In this document: in pieces, positions 1 to 5,224 of the stretch
How positions within the stretch are numbered: the first letter of the stretch is position 1
How the letters are laid out: every line of letters begins with the position of its first letter
Assembly: GCA_009927565.1 (NCBI GenBank)
Contig: RFMT01000352.1
Location: 1-5,224, forward strand
Direction of reading: 5' to 3'
Origin: Acidimicrobiia bacterium
GTDB taxonomy: Bacteria > Actinomycetota > Acidimicrobiia > Acidimicrobiales > Ilumatobacteraceae
Length of the DNA: 5,224 bases
Notes under the pieces: generated by a model
What the model was told of the DNA's origin: nothing
The model's database searches: none
The model's input: the letters and a program-made list of their open reading frames with translations, nothing else
Made by a program: the position numbers and the translations under genes

Positions 1-90
1 AATCACTTCGCGGATGTAATGCACCAGCAAAGTTCTTGGCTCAACATCGCCATGATGTTCTTTGCCGTTGACCGTGATTGAAACTTTCAT
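1..90 (-). CDS. coxS: CoxS-type [2Fe-2S] small subunit of a molybdenum hydroxylase, N-terminal fragment (cut by window edge)
   Basis: Thirty codons are visible, reading MKVSITVNGKEHHGDVEPRT and then LLVHYIREVI, before the gene leaves the window. The pattern of a short beta strand with a VNG turn, then VEPRTLLVHYIRE, is typical of the N-terminus of CoxS/XdhC-type small subunits. These carry a plant-ferredoxin-like [2Fe-2S] domain followed by a second [2Fe-2S] helical domain, and pass electrons from the molybdenum site to the FAD subunit. The cluster cysteines would lie beyond the edge and cannot be checked. ATG at 88-90 is preferred because it gives the family's usual N-terminus and has a G-rich stretch (97-101) six bases upstream. 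In-frame ATGs at 115-117 and 148-150 would add 9 or 20 residues with no family support. The gene follows the second permease after 125 nt. It is probably the partner of the large subunit at 2912-5200, but could belong to another hydroxylase set to the left. Confidence 0.85.
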   Translation of the reverse strand, partial: MKVSITVNGKEHHGDVEPRTLLVHYIREVI

Positions 91-96
91 CTTCAA

Positions 97-101
97 CCCC
101 C
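97..101 (-). promoter_or_regulatory. Weak G-rich ribosome binding site of coxS
   Basis: On the minus strand five G's lie six bases before the ATG at 88-90. This is not a perfect Shine-Dalgarno sequence, but the spacing is good. It supports this start over the two in-frame upstream ATGs. Confidence 0.4.
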
Positions 102-108
102 AAATATG

Positions 109-128
109 GTTCGGCATGGTTACCGAAC
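109..128. repeat. 6-bp inverted repeat (GTTCGG / CCGAAC) just upstream of coxS
   Basis: The arms GTTCGG (109-114) and CCGAAC (123-128) are perfect and are separated by 8 bases. The word ATGGTT occurs at 106-111 and again at 116-121, one helical turn apart. The element ends 18 bases before the coxS start. It could be a regulator's operator or a small mRNA hairpin affecting coxS translation. No known operator was recognised, and a 6-bp repeat can occur by chance. Confidence 0.3.
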
Positions 129-185
129 ACTTACCCCTGCAGGCAATCATGCCCCCGCAAGGCACGACCGCACAAATTGAAGATT

Positions 186-206
186 TCAAGCGCGAATTGC
201 GCTTGA
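186..206 (-). terminator. Hairpin after the second permease (attenuator-like, no clear U tract)
   Basis: TCAAGCGC (186-193) and GCGCTTGA (199-206) form a perfect 8-bp stem with a 5-base loop, beginning 10 bases after the permease stop codon (216-218). In the minus-strand transcript the stem is followed by AAATCTTCAATTT, which is A/T-rich but not a proper run of U's. It is therefore a weak intrinsic terminator at best. It could instead be an mRNA-stabilising or processing hairpin that separates expression of the exporter genes from coxS. A third TCAAG copy at 208-212 can pair with the CTTGA at 202-206, giving a competing short hairpin. Confidence 0.4.
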
Positions 207-215
207 TTCAAGGCT

Positions 216-1073
216 CTAACTATCTATCTTTTGCAGGCTGCGTAAGGCGAAAACCAACGTCAAAGCACTTAGTGCAGCGATGGCTATTAAACCGCCGTAA
301 CTGTTCGACCAACTCATAAAACCAGGGTCGGATGAATTGACCCAGCCCGATCTTGAAAGGCGAAAAATATTTGTGATTGGGTTGATTCGCGCAACCGTGT
401 GCAACCAACCTGTCATTACATTCAGCGGCACTTGTGCAGTCGAAAGGAACATGGTCAAAAAAATTGACATCTGCATGATTGCTGCGCCGCGCATGTCCTG
501 AAAGCGAAATGCGAGACCCAGACCCCAGCCGGCACCAATTGTTGAGATGCCGATCGCGGCGATCCACGAACACAGATAACTCAGAACGCCGGCTGTTGGT
601 CGTGCGCCAAGAAGTGTTCCTGCACCAAAAACTATGAGGGCAACAATTGTGACGCGAATCCATGTGGCAAGAATTGGTCCGATAATCAGCGATGAGCGCG
701 AGGTTGGCGACATGCGCAGGCGATCGTAGAAACCGTTTTCAAGATCGCGGATAAGCGAAAACCCGAGACCAACACCGCTGAACGCTGCGCCCATCGCTAA
801 GCCAAGTGGCATGAACCAGTTGACAGACCGATCAGTTGGGAAACCAGGAAGTCTTGTAAGCGCAAAAAAAGTGCCCGAGAACGAAATCATGTTGAAGATT
901 GGCATCGCCAGTGTCGGAAAGAACGCAGAAGGTAGACGACGGGTATTGATCAAGCTGCGTTTTACTAGTTGCCATGAACTGCGCATCGTGGTCGAGTGCA
1001 TGTCATTGCTCGACAAAGTTGTTGAAACGGTATTTGCGTTGCTGCTCACGTCAGTTGGCTCGCAGTCGGGCAC
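216..1073 (-). CDS. ABC-2 type (DrrB-like) permease, second membrane subunit
   Basis: This 285-residue membrane protein is one transmembrane half of an ABC-2 exporter. Six hydrophobic segments can be seen at about residues 49-70, 86-107, 128-155, 163-187, 197-215 and 259-278. The loop after the second segment holds the family motif DLENGFYDRLRMSPTSR (about 110-126), which is where these permeases contact the ATPase. The RINPITNIFR stretch (about 229-238) is the second conserved ABC-2 feature. It shares motifs with its neighbour at 1051-1875 but is clearly different, so the pair is likely a heterodimer. The GTG start at 1071-1073 lies inside the end of the preceding permease gene (23-nt overlap). 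Residues 1-29 are polar and not family-like, and there is no strong Shine-Dalgarno site, so starts at Met25 (999-1001) or Met30 are possible. The transported compound is unknown. Confidence 0.88.
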   Translation of the reverse strand: MPDCEPTDVSSNANTVSTTLSSNDMHSTTMRSSWQLVKRSLINTRRLPSAFFPTLAMPIFNMISFSGTFFALTRLPGFPTDRSVNWFMPLGLAMGAAFSGVGLGFSLIRDLENGFYDRLRMSPTSRSSLIIGPILATWIRVTIVALIVFGAGTLLGARPTAGVLSYLCSWIAAIGISTIGAGWGLGLAFRFQDMRGAAIMQMSIFLTMFLSTAQVPLNVMTGWLHTVARINPITNIFRLSRSGWVNSSDPGFMSWSNSYGGLIAIAALSALTLVFALRSLQKIDS

Positions 1074-1875
1074 TCAGTTGTCGACCTGCGATATACAAAG
1101 CAACTATCGCGATTGCAAGCGGCACCAGAATTGCTCGTGCTGTTGCTGAAACGCTGAAGCCCTCAAGCGATAAGGCACGAAGCCCCTCAACTAGGTGCGA
1201 AATTGGATTTATGCCAGCAATTGTCTTATAGAGGCCACTCATTGTTTCGCGCGGAAAGAACGCACTTGAAAAAAACAAAAGAATGAATAGCAACGGAAAC
1301 GTACCTTGCACGGCTTCGGCTGAACCAGTTTTGAGTGCTACCGACGACATCAACGCGCCGACGGCGAGCGAGATCAATGCTCCGCTGATGATCATCGCGA
1401 TGATGCCTGGCAACCCAGCCGATACGTCTGCCCCAAAAGGAAGAAGTGCCAAGACAAAAACTGCTGTTTCGAGCGCGCCGAAAATAGTGCTGCCTGCAAG
1501 TCGGCCAAACAAAATTGAGAGCCGCGAAGTAGGTGAGGCTAGAAGTCGATCAAAGAAACCATTTTCAATATCAGTTGCGAGTGCTGCAGCGCCTGTGACC
1601 GAACCGAACAACACGCCTTGGGTGATCGTGCCTGCTAGTTGAAATTGAAGATATGAGTTGACTTTTGGAAACCCCGGCAACGATGTGGTTTTACCAAATG
1701 AAGAGTTGCCTAGAAACGAGAAAAATAACGGAAACACAATGCTCGGCACCACGAGTGCCGGCTGCCGAAAAAGTTCGAGAGTTGAGCGTTTGGCGAGTGC
1801 CATTGTCTGGCGGATCGCGGCCGATGTCGAACGCTGAACCGAGACTTCGCCAGAAATTGTGGCGGCACTTGTCAC
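1051..1875 (-). CDS. ABC-2 type (DrrB-like) permease, first membrane subunit
   Basis: This 274-residue inner-membrane permease works with the ATPase encoded just upstream. About six hydrophobic segments are visible near residues 40-58, 79-100, 120-147, 154-180, 191-207 and 248-266. The motif DIENGFFDRLLASPTSR (102-118), in the cytoplasmic loop after the second segment, is diagnostic of DrrB/ABC-2 exporters. GINPISHLVEGLR (221-233) is the second conserved block. The GTG start (1873-1875) overlaps the ATPase stop codon as GTGA, which indicates translational coupling. A G-rich site (1881-1885) lies 5 bases before it. The first ~25 residues are hydrophilic, and Met25 is an alternative but less likely start. 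Members of the family export drugs, lipids or polysaccharide-like compounds; nothing here shows which. Confidence 0.9.
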   Translation of the reverse strand: MTSAATISGEVSVQRSTSAAIRQTMALAKRSTLELFRQPALVVPSIVFPLFFSFLGNSSFGKTTSLPGFPKVNSYLQFQLAGTITQGVLFGSVTGAAALATDIENGFFDRLLASPTSRLSILFGRLAGSTIFGALETAVFVLALLPFGADVSAGLPGIIAMIISGALISLAVGALMSSVALKTGSAEAVQGTFPLLFILLFFSSAFFPRETMSGLYKTIAGINPISHLVEGLRALSLEGFSVSATARAILVPLAIAIVALYIAGRQLSARLRAN

Positions 1876-2882
1876 TTTCGTCCCCGGCGTTTTTTCTTCT
1901 TTGGTTCTTCTTCACCGTTGTCGCCTGCCGACGGAGCATTGTCAGCGCCTTCAAGTCGATAGCCAGTTGCCTCAGCAAAAACGTCATCGAGGCTTGGCTC
2001 GTTGATCTCAAGATGCTGCACATGTACGCCCGCTTCATCAAGTTTGCGAACGACTTCGGTTACTTGAGATGCGCCGCCGCGCAGGCCAACACCGAGCGCA
2101 CCTTCTGCGCCTGGTCGCAGATCGCCAAACGTGCTGAGCACGGCATTTGCTTTTTCGGTTTGATCAATATTCGTGTTGATGATCAGTGTCGGTGCGCCAA
2201 CACTGGCTTTTAGGTCTGCAGGCTTGCCTTCGCGCACGATTTTGCCATGATCGATAATTGCGATTCGATCAGCGAGTTGATCGGCTTCCTCAAGATATTG
2301 TGTCGTCAACATCACGGTTGTGCCTTCGCGATTCAGGCGGCGAACCTCTTCCCAAAGTGTTAGTCGGCTCATCGGGTCTAAACCTGTCGTAGGTTCATCC
2401 AAAAATAAAACAGTTGGTTGATGTATCAGCGAGAGAGCCAAATCGAGTCGCCGCCGCATGCCGCCTGAATATGTCGAAACACGTCGCGAAGCAGCAGCGG
2501 TTAGGCCGACACGCTCGAGCAACTCGTCAGAACGCTTTTTCAGCGCCGATGACGGAATGCCGTAGAGCACCGCTTGCAAGGCGAGCAATTCTGCGCCTGT
2601 CATAAGAGGGTCGATTGCGGCGTCTTGTAACGCCACGCCGATATTGCGACGCACTTGGTCTGCTTGTTTGACCACGTCATAACCAGCGACGCGAGCCGTG
2701 CCCGAAGTTGGTCGCAACAAAGTTGTCAATACGCGAACAGCAGTGCTCTTGCCTGCGCCGTTGGGCCCGAGAAAGCCAAAAACTTCACCCGCTTTGACTT
2801 CGAGATCTATGCCTTTGACGGCATGCACGTCTCCAAAGTGACGAACGAGATTTTCTGCGATTATCGGCGAGTTGTTCACCAC
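1872..2882 (-). CDS. DrrA-type ABC transporter ATP-binding protein
   Basis: This 336-residue cytoplasmic ATPase powers the two permeases that follow. Visible motifs are Walker A GPNGAGKST (39-47), Q-loop Gln86 in VALQDAAID, signature YSGGMRRRLD (138-147), Walker B VLFLDEPT (158-165), D-loop GLDP (167-170) and the switch region TTQYLEEAD (193-201). Gln195 replaces the usual switch histidine, as is common in the DrrA branch. Residues ~230-310 form the DrrA-type C-terminal domain ending in PSLDDVFAEATG. After it comes an unusual tail: an acidic GEEE patch, then PKKKKRRGRK. The GTG start (2880-2882, with another GTG next to it) is bounded by an in-frame TAA two codons upstream, and no other start lies before the conserved fold. 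There is no convincing Shine-Dalgarno site. It follows the coxL stop after 29 nt and overlaps the next gene by 4 nt. Confidence 0.95.
   Translation of the reverse strand: MVNNSPIIAENLVRHFGDVHAVKGIDLEVKAGEVFGFLGPNGAGKSTAVRVLTTLLRPTSGTARVAGYDVVKQADQVRRNIGVALQDAAIDPLMTGAELLALQAVLYGIPSSALKKRSDELLERVGLTAAASRRVSTYSGGMRRRLDLALSLIHQPTVLFLDEPTTGLDPMSRLTLWEEVRRLNREGTTVMLTTQYLEEADQLADRIAIIDHGKIVREGKPADLKASVGAPTLIINTNIDQTEKANAVLSTFGDLRPGAEGALGVGLRGGASQVTEVVRKLDEAGVHVQHLEINEPSLDDVFAEATGYRLEGADNAPSAGDNGEEEPKKKKRRGRK
1881..1885 (-). promoter_or_regulatory. Ribosome binding site of the first permease, inside the ATPase gene
   Basis: GGGGA on the minus strand lies 5 bases before the GTG at 1873-1875. It sits within the codons for the basic C-terminal tail of the ATPase. 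It supports the GTGA-overlap start and reinitiation by ribosomes that finish the ATPase. Confidence 0.45.
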
Positions 2883-2911
2883 AACAGATTACTAAGTTTT
2901 GGCTCCGAAAC

Positions 2912-5200
2912 TTAAGCAGAGGCGCTAGCGATTGCCGACCAAACTCGTTCTGGAGTTGTCGGCATGTCGATGTGACGCACGCCTAGGTGTAACAACGCGT
3001 CTATAACGGCCGACTGCACCGCAGGTGTCGAACCAATTGTTCCTGATTCGCCAATACCTTTGGCGCCGAGTGGGTTAACAAAAGTTGGTGTCTCCATGTG
3101 AACAACTTCAATGCTCGGCAATTCAACGGCCGAGATAAACGTGTAGTCGGCAAAATTAGTTGTCAACGGATTGCCATCGCTGTCATAGCGAAACTCTTCG
3201 AGCAGTGCTTGAGCCGTGCCTTGGGCGATGCCGCCGTGAATTTGGCCGTCGAGAATAAGTGGATTAACGACTTTGCCGGCGTCGTCGCAGGCGATATGAC
3301 GTCGGTGTTTTACTTGCCCCGTTTCAGTATCGACTTCAACGATTGCGATATGCGCCCCAAACGGAAACGTCGCCGAGTTCGCAACAAATTTGCCTTCGTG
3401 ACTAATACCAGATTTTGCGTCAGCGACTTTTGCAACATCAGACCAAGACTTAGAAATCGACGGTGTGCCTGCAACATGAAAAGCGCCAGTCGACTTGTCG
3501 AGCACGATGTCGCTCTCGTTTGCTTCGAGCAGTTGAGCGGCGAGTTTGCGCGCTTGATCAACTAGTTCGATCGAAACTTTCTGTACGGCGGCGCCACCTT
3601 GTTGCAACGAGCGTGAGCCCATCGTGCCGCCGCCACTTGGCACAAGATCGGTATCGCCCCATACGACATCTATATCGGCGATGTCGATGCCAGTTTCGCT
3701 ACTGGCGATCATCGCCCACGATGTGACATGTCCTTGGCCGTGCGGAGAAGTGCCCGTGTATACGACTGCTCGTCCGTTCGGCAAGACGCTGATCTTTGCG
3801 TGCTCTTGCATTGGGTCAACACCACCTGTGATTTCGACATAGACGCTTACGCCGATGCCGAGTTGTACTTTGTCACCGCGTTTTCGACGTTCGACCTGCT
3901 CGGCTCGTGCTTCAGAATATTTCGCAACCTTCATTGCCTTTTCAAGGGCGGCACCGTAGTCGCCAACATCATAGGTATGACCGATTTTGGTTTTGTGAGT
4001 CTCCATAAATTTTGGAATCAGATTGATGCGACGAACTTCGGCGGGGTCTTTGCCAATTTCTGCCGCAAAGAGATCTATCGCACGTTCGATTGCTGCTGTT
4101 GCTTCGGGTCGACCAGCGCCGCGATAGGCGACGATTGGTGCCGTATTGGTGACAACAGAAGTCGTTCGGCATTCCATTTTTTCGACGTCGTAAACGCCTT
4201 GCGACATTGGGCGAGTCATGAACGGGGCGAGTACGGTGCCTACGTCAACCCAGCCGCCAGAATCTTGAATTGCATTCAACTGATACGCGGTGACTCGGCC
4301 TGCTTTTGTGCCACCAATCGTGATGTATTGCAGTTGTGCCCGACCATGACCCAAACTGATCATTGATTCGCTTCGCGTTTCACGCCATCGCACTGGTTTG
4401 CCGACATGCTTTGCAATATTGCCGAGCAAAAGTTCTTCAGAATAGGCGCTGATTTTTGCGCCGAAACCGCCGCCCACGTCTGGGGTGATGATGCGAATTT
4501 TTTCAGCATCGATCTTGTTGGCTTTAGCAACCTCGTTGCGCACGCCTTGGGCATGTTGAGTTGAAATCCACTGATGAAGTCGGCCGTCAATCCAAGTTGC
4601 TGCTGAGCCACGCGCTTCAAGTGGGCACGGAGCAACTCTTTGATTCATAAATCTTCCTTTGACGACAACTTCACAATCTTTGAACAACTCGTCGCCGGTG
4701 TTGTCAGGCATACCCATTTCGACCGTGCCCATGACTATGTTCGTGCCGCATTCTTCGTAGATCAGAGTCTTGCTTTTCATTGCTTGCTCGACATCAGTTA
4801 GCGCTTCGAGTGTTTCGTATTCGATCACGGCGCGTTCGATCGCATCTTCGCCTTGGTCGGGTCGCTCAGTAACGATTGCGGCGATTAGTTCGCCAACCCA
4901 ACGCACTTTGCCAATCGCCAGATGCGCGCGTTTGGCTGCAGGGTTGAAATTCGATGGCTCTTCTTCAAGCGCCAGGTCTTGGGCCGTGAATACAGCGACG
5001 ACACCGGGTGATGCATTGCAATCTGACAGATCTATTTTCGTGATTTTTGCGTGAGCAACTGTCGAACGAACATATGTGACGTGAAGTGCGCCTGCAAAAA
5101 GTGGCTCATCGTTCAAATCTTCGATGTACTTGCCACCAGAGGTCAAAAATTTTGGGTCTTCTTTGCGTAAAACGCGATTGCCCAGAATGCTTCCAGCCAC
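2912..5200 (-). CDS. coxL: Form II CoxL-like / xanthine dehydrogenase family large (molybdopterin-binding) subunit
   Basis: This 762-residue catalytic subunit of a heterotrimeric (LMS)2-type molybdenum hydroxylase is close to the family's usual length. It has an N-terminal GNRVLRKEDPKFLTSGGKYI and an a/b hammerhead domain (~19-131), then two molybdopterin-binding domains (~145-390 and ~415-745). Cofactor motifs include VGGGFGAK (242-249), SPHGQGH (485-491) and SGGGTMGSRS (522-531). The catalytic-type glutamate is Glu718 in GAKGIGESGTIG. The active-site loop reads AYRGAGR (358-364), the form II signature. Form I CO dehydrogenases have AYxCSFR, whose cysteine binds copper; here that position is Gly361, so CO oxidation by the known Mo-Cu mechanism is not expected. 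The real substrate (aldehyde, purine, N-heterocycle or other) cannot be read from sequence. The start is GTG at 5198-5200, fixed by an in-frame TGA (5210-5212) and an upstream AAAGGA. It has no signal peptide, so it is probably cytoplasmic. The symbol denotes the family only. Confidence 0.95.
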   Translation of the reverse strand: MAGSILGNRVLRKEDPKFLTSGGKYIEDLNDEPLFAGALHVTYVRSTVAHAKITKIDLSDCNASPGVVAVFTAQDLALEEEPSNFNPAAKRAHLAIGKVRWVGELIAAIVTERPDQGEDAIERAVIEYETLEALTDVEQAMKSKTLIYEECGTNIVMGTVEMGMPDNTGDELFKDCEVVVKGRFMNQRVAPCPLEARGSAATWIDGRLHQWISTQHAQGVRNEVAKANKIDAEKIRIITPDVGGGFGAKISAYSEELLLGNIAKHVGKPVRWRETRSESMISLGHGRAQLQYITIGGTKAGRVTAYQLNAIQDSGGWVDVGTVLAPFMTRPMSQGVYDVEKMECRTTSVVTNTAPIVAYRGAGRPEATAAIERAIDLFAAEIGKDPAEVRRINLIPKFMETHKTKIGHTYDVGDYGAALEKAMKVAKYSEARAEQVERRKRGDKVQLGIGVSVYVEITGGVDPMQEHAKISVLPNGRAVVYTGTSPHGQGHVTSWAMIASSETGIDIADIDVVWGDTDLVPSGGGTMGSRSLQQGGAAVQKVSIELVDQARKLAAQLLEANESDIVLDKSTGAFHVAGTPSISKSWSDVAKVADAKSGISHEGKFVANSATFPFGAHIAIVEVDTETGQVKHRRHIACDDAGKVVNPLILDGQIHGGIAQGTAQALLEEFRYDSDGNPLTTNFADYTFISAVELPSIEVVHMETPTFVNPLGAKGIGESGTIGSTPAVQSAVIDALLHLGVRHIDMPTTPERVWSAIASASA

Positions 5201-5204
5201 GATG

Positions 5205-5210
5205 TCCTTT
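5205..5210 (-). promoter_or_regulatory. Ribosome binding site of the large subunit gene
   Basis: AAAGGA on the minus strand lies 4 bases before the GTG at 5198-5200. In-frame TGA codons at 5210-5212 and 5219-5221 leave no other upstream start, so the site decides the GTG start. One of these stops, or the TAG nearby in another frame, could end a preceding gene such as a CoxM-type FAD subunit. Too little sequence (24 bases) remains to tell. Confidence 0.6.
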
Positions 5211-5224
5211 CAACTAATTCAGCA

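Noticed and set aside
108..150. In-frame ATGs at 115-117 and 148-150 that could extend coxS upstream.
   Set aside because: CoxS-family proteins normally begin a few residues before the ITVNG strand, which fits the ATG at 88-90. The added residues resemble no family sequence.
220..663. A 147-codon minus-strand open frame inside the second permease gene.
   Set aside because: It is a shifted frame of the permease gene, His/Arg/Ser-rich and without membrane segments. The permease frame carries the conserved ABC-2 motifs.
1266..1272. A run of seven A's (seven T's in the coding strand) in the first permease; a similar run lies near 864-870 in the second.
   Set aside because: Both encode Phe-rich membrane segments in the expected frame, and the proteins stay intact across them. 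There is no evidence of a frameshift.
1848..1864. A 5-bp hairpin (CGCCA / TGGCG) in the first codons of the first permease.
   Set aside because: It is too short, lies in coding sequence, and has no supporting context beyond closeness to the A6 tract.
1665..2213. A 182-codon plus-strand open frame with a hydrophobic stretch.
   Set aside because: It is antisense to the ATPase and first permease. Its hydrophobic part arises opposite the lysine/arginine-rich tail codons and there is no independent sign of a gene.
2296..2304. Switch (H-loop) histidine of the ATPase is Gln195 in TTQYLEEAD, which could suggest an inactive ATPase.
   Set aside because: As far as I know the TTQYLxEADxLADRI form is the normal state in the DrrA branch of ABC ATPases, and all other ATPase motifs are intact.
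3728..4366. A 212-codon plus-strand open frame, rich in Cys and Phe.
   Set aside because: It lies fully antisense to the well-conserved large-subunit gene, shows no family resemblance and has no ribosome site. It is a by-product of that gene's codon use.

Overview
The window holds a compact run of five genes, all on the minus strand, so transcription goes from high to low coordinates. In that order they are: a complete molybdopterin-binding large subunit of a CoxL/xanthine-dehydrogenase-family molybdenum hydroxylase (5200-2912), a DrrA-type ABC ATPase (2882-1872), two different ABC-2 (DrrB-type) permeases (1875-1051 and 1073-216), and the first 30 codons of a CoxS-type [2Fe-2S] small subunit (90-1) that runs off the left edge. 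I see no RNA gene, mobile element, CRISPR array or long repeat. The only non-coding stretches are the 125 nt before coxS, a 29-nt gap after coxL and 24 nt at the right edge.

The organism is probably an actinobacterium; an Acidimicrobiia-like aquatic lineage is a guess. The reasons are the DrrA/DrrB-type exporter with its TTQYLEEAD switch region, the use of GTG starts by four consecutive genes, and a moderate base composition near 50 % GC by eye. Sequence alone does not fix the taxon.

The large subunit carries the form II signature AYRGAGR, not the form I AYxCSFR. It therefore lacks the cysteine that holds copper in the true Mo-Cu CO dehydrogenase. It keeps the catalytic-type glutamate in GIGESGTIG and the cofactor motifs, so it should be an active molybdenum hydroxylase whose substrate is not known. 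Its electron chain needs a CoxS-type iron-sulfur subunit, which starts at the left edge, and a CoxM-type FAD subunit, which is not in the window.

The main peculiarity is the layout: a complete three-gene ABC-2 exporter lies between the genes for the large and small hydroxylase subunits. The ATPase and the first permease overlap by 4 nt (GTGA) and the two permeases overlap by 23 nt, so the exporter is tightly coupled in translation. This suggests that an oxidised or hydroxylated small molecule and its transport are handled by one transcription unit. That link is inference from gene order only.
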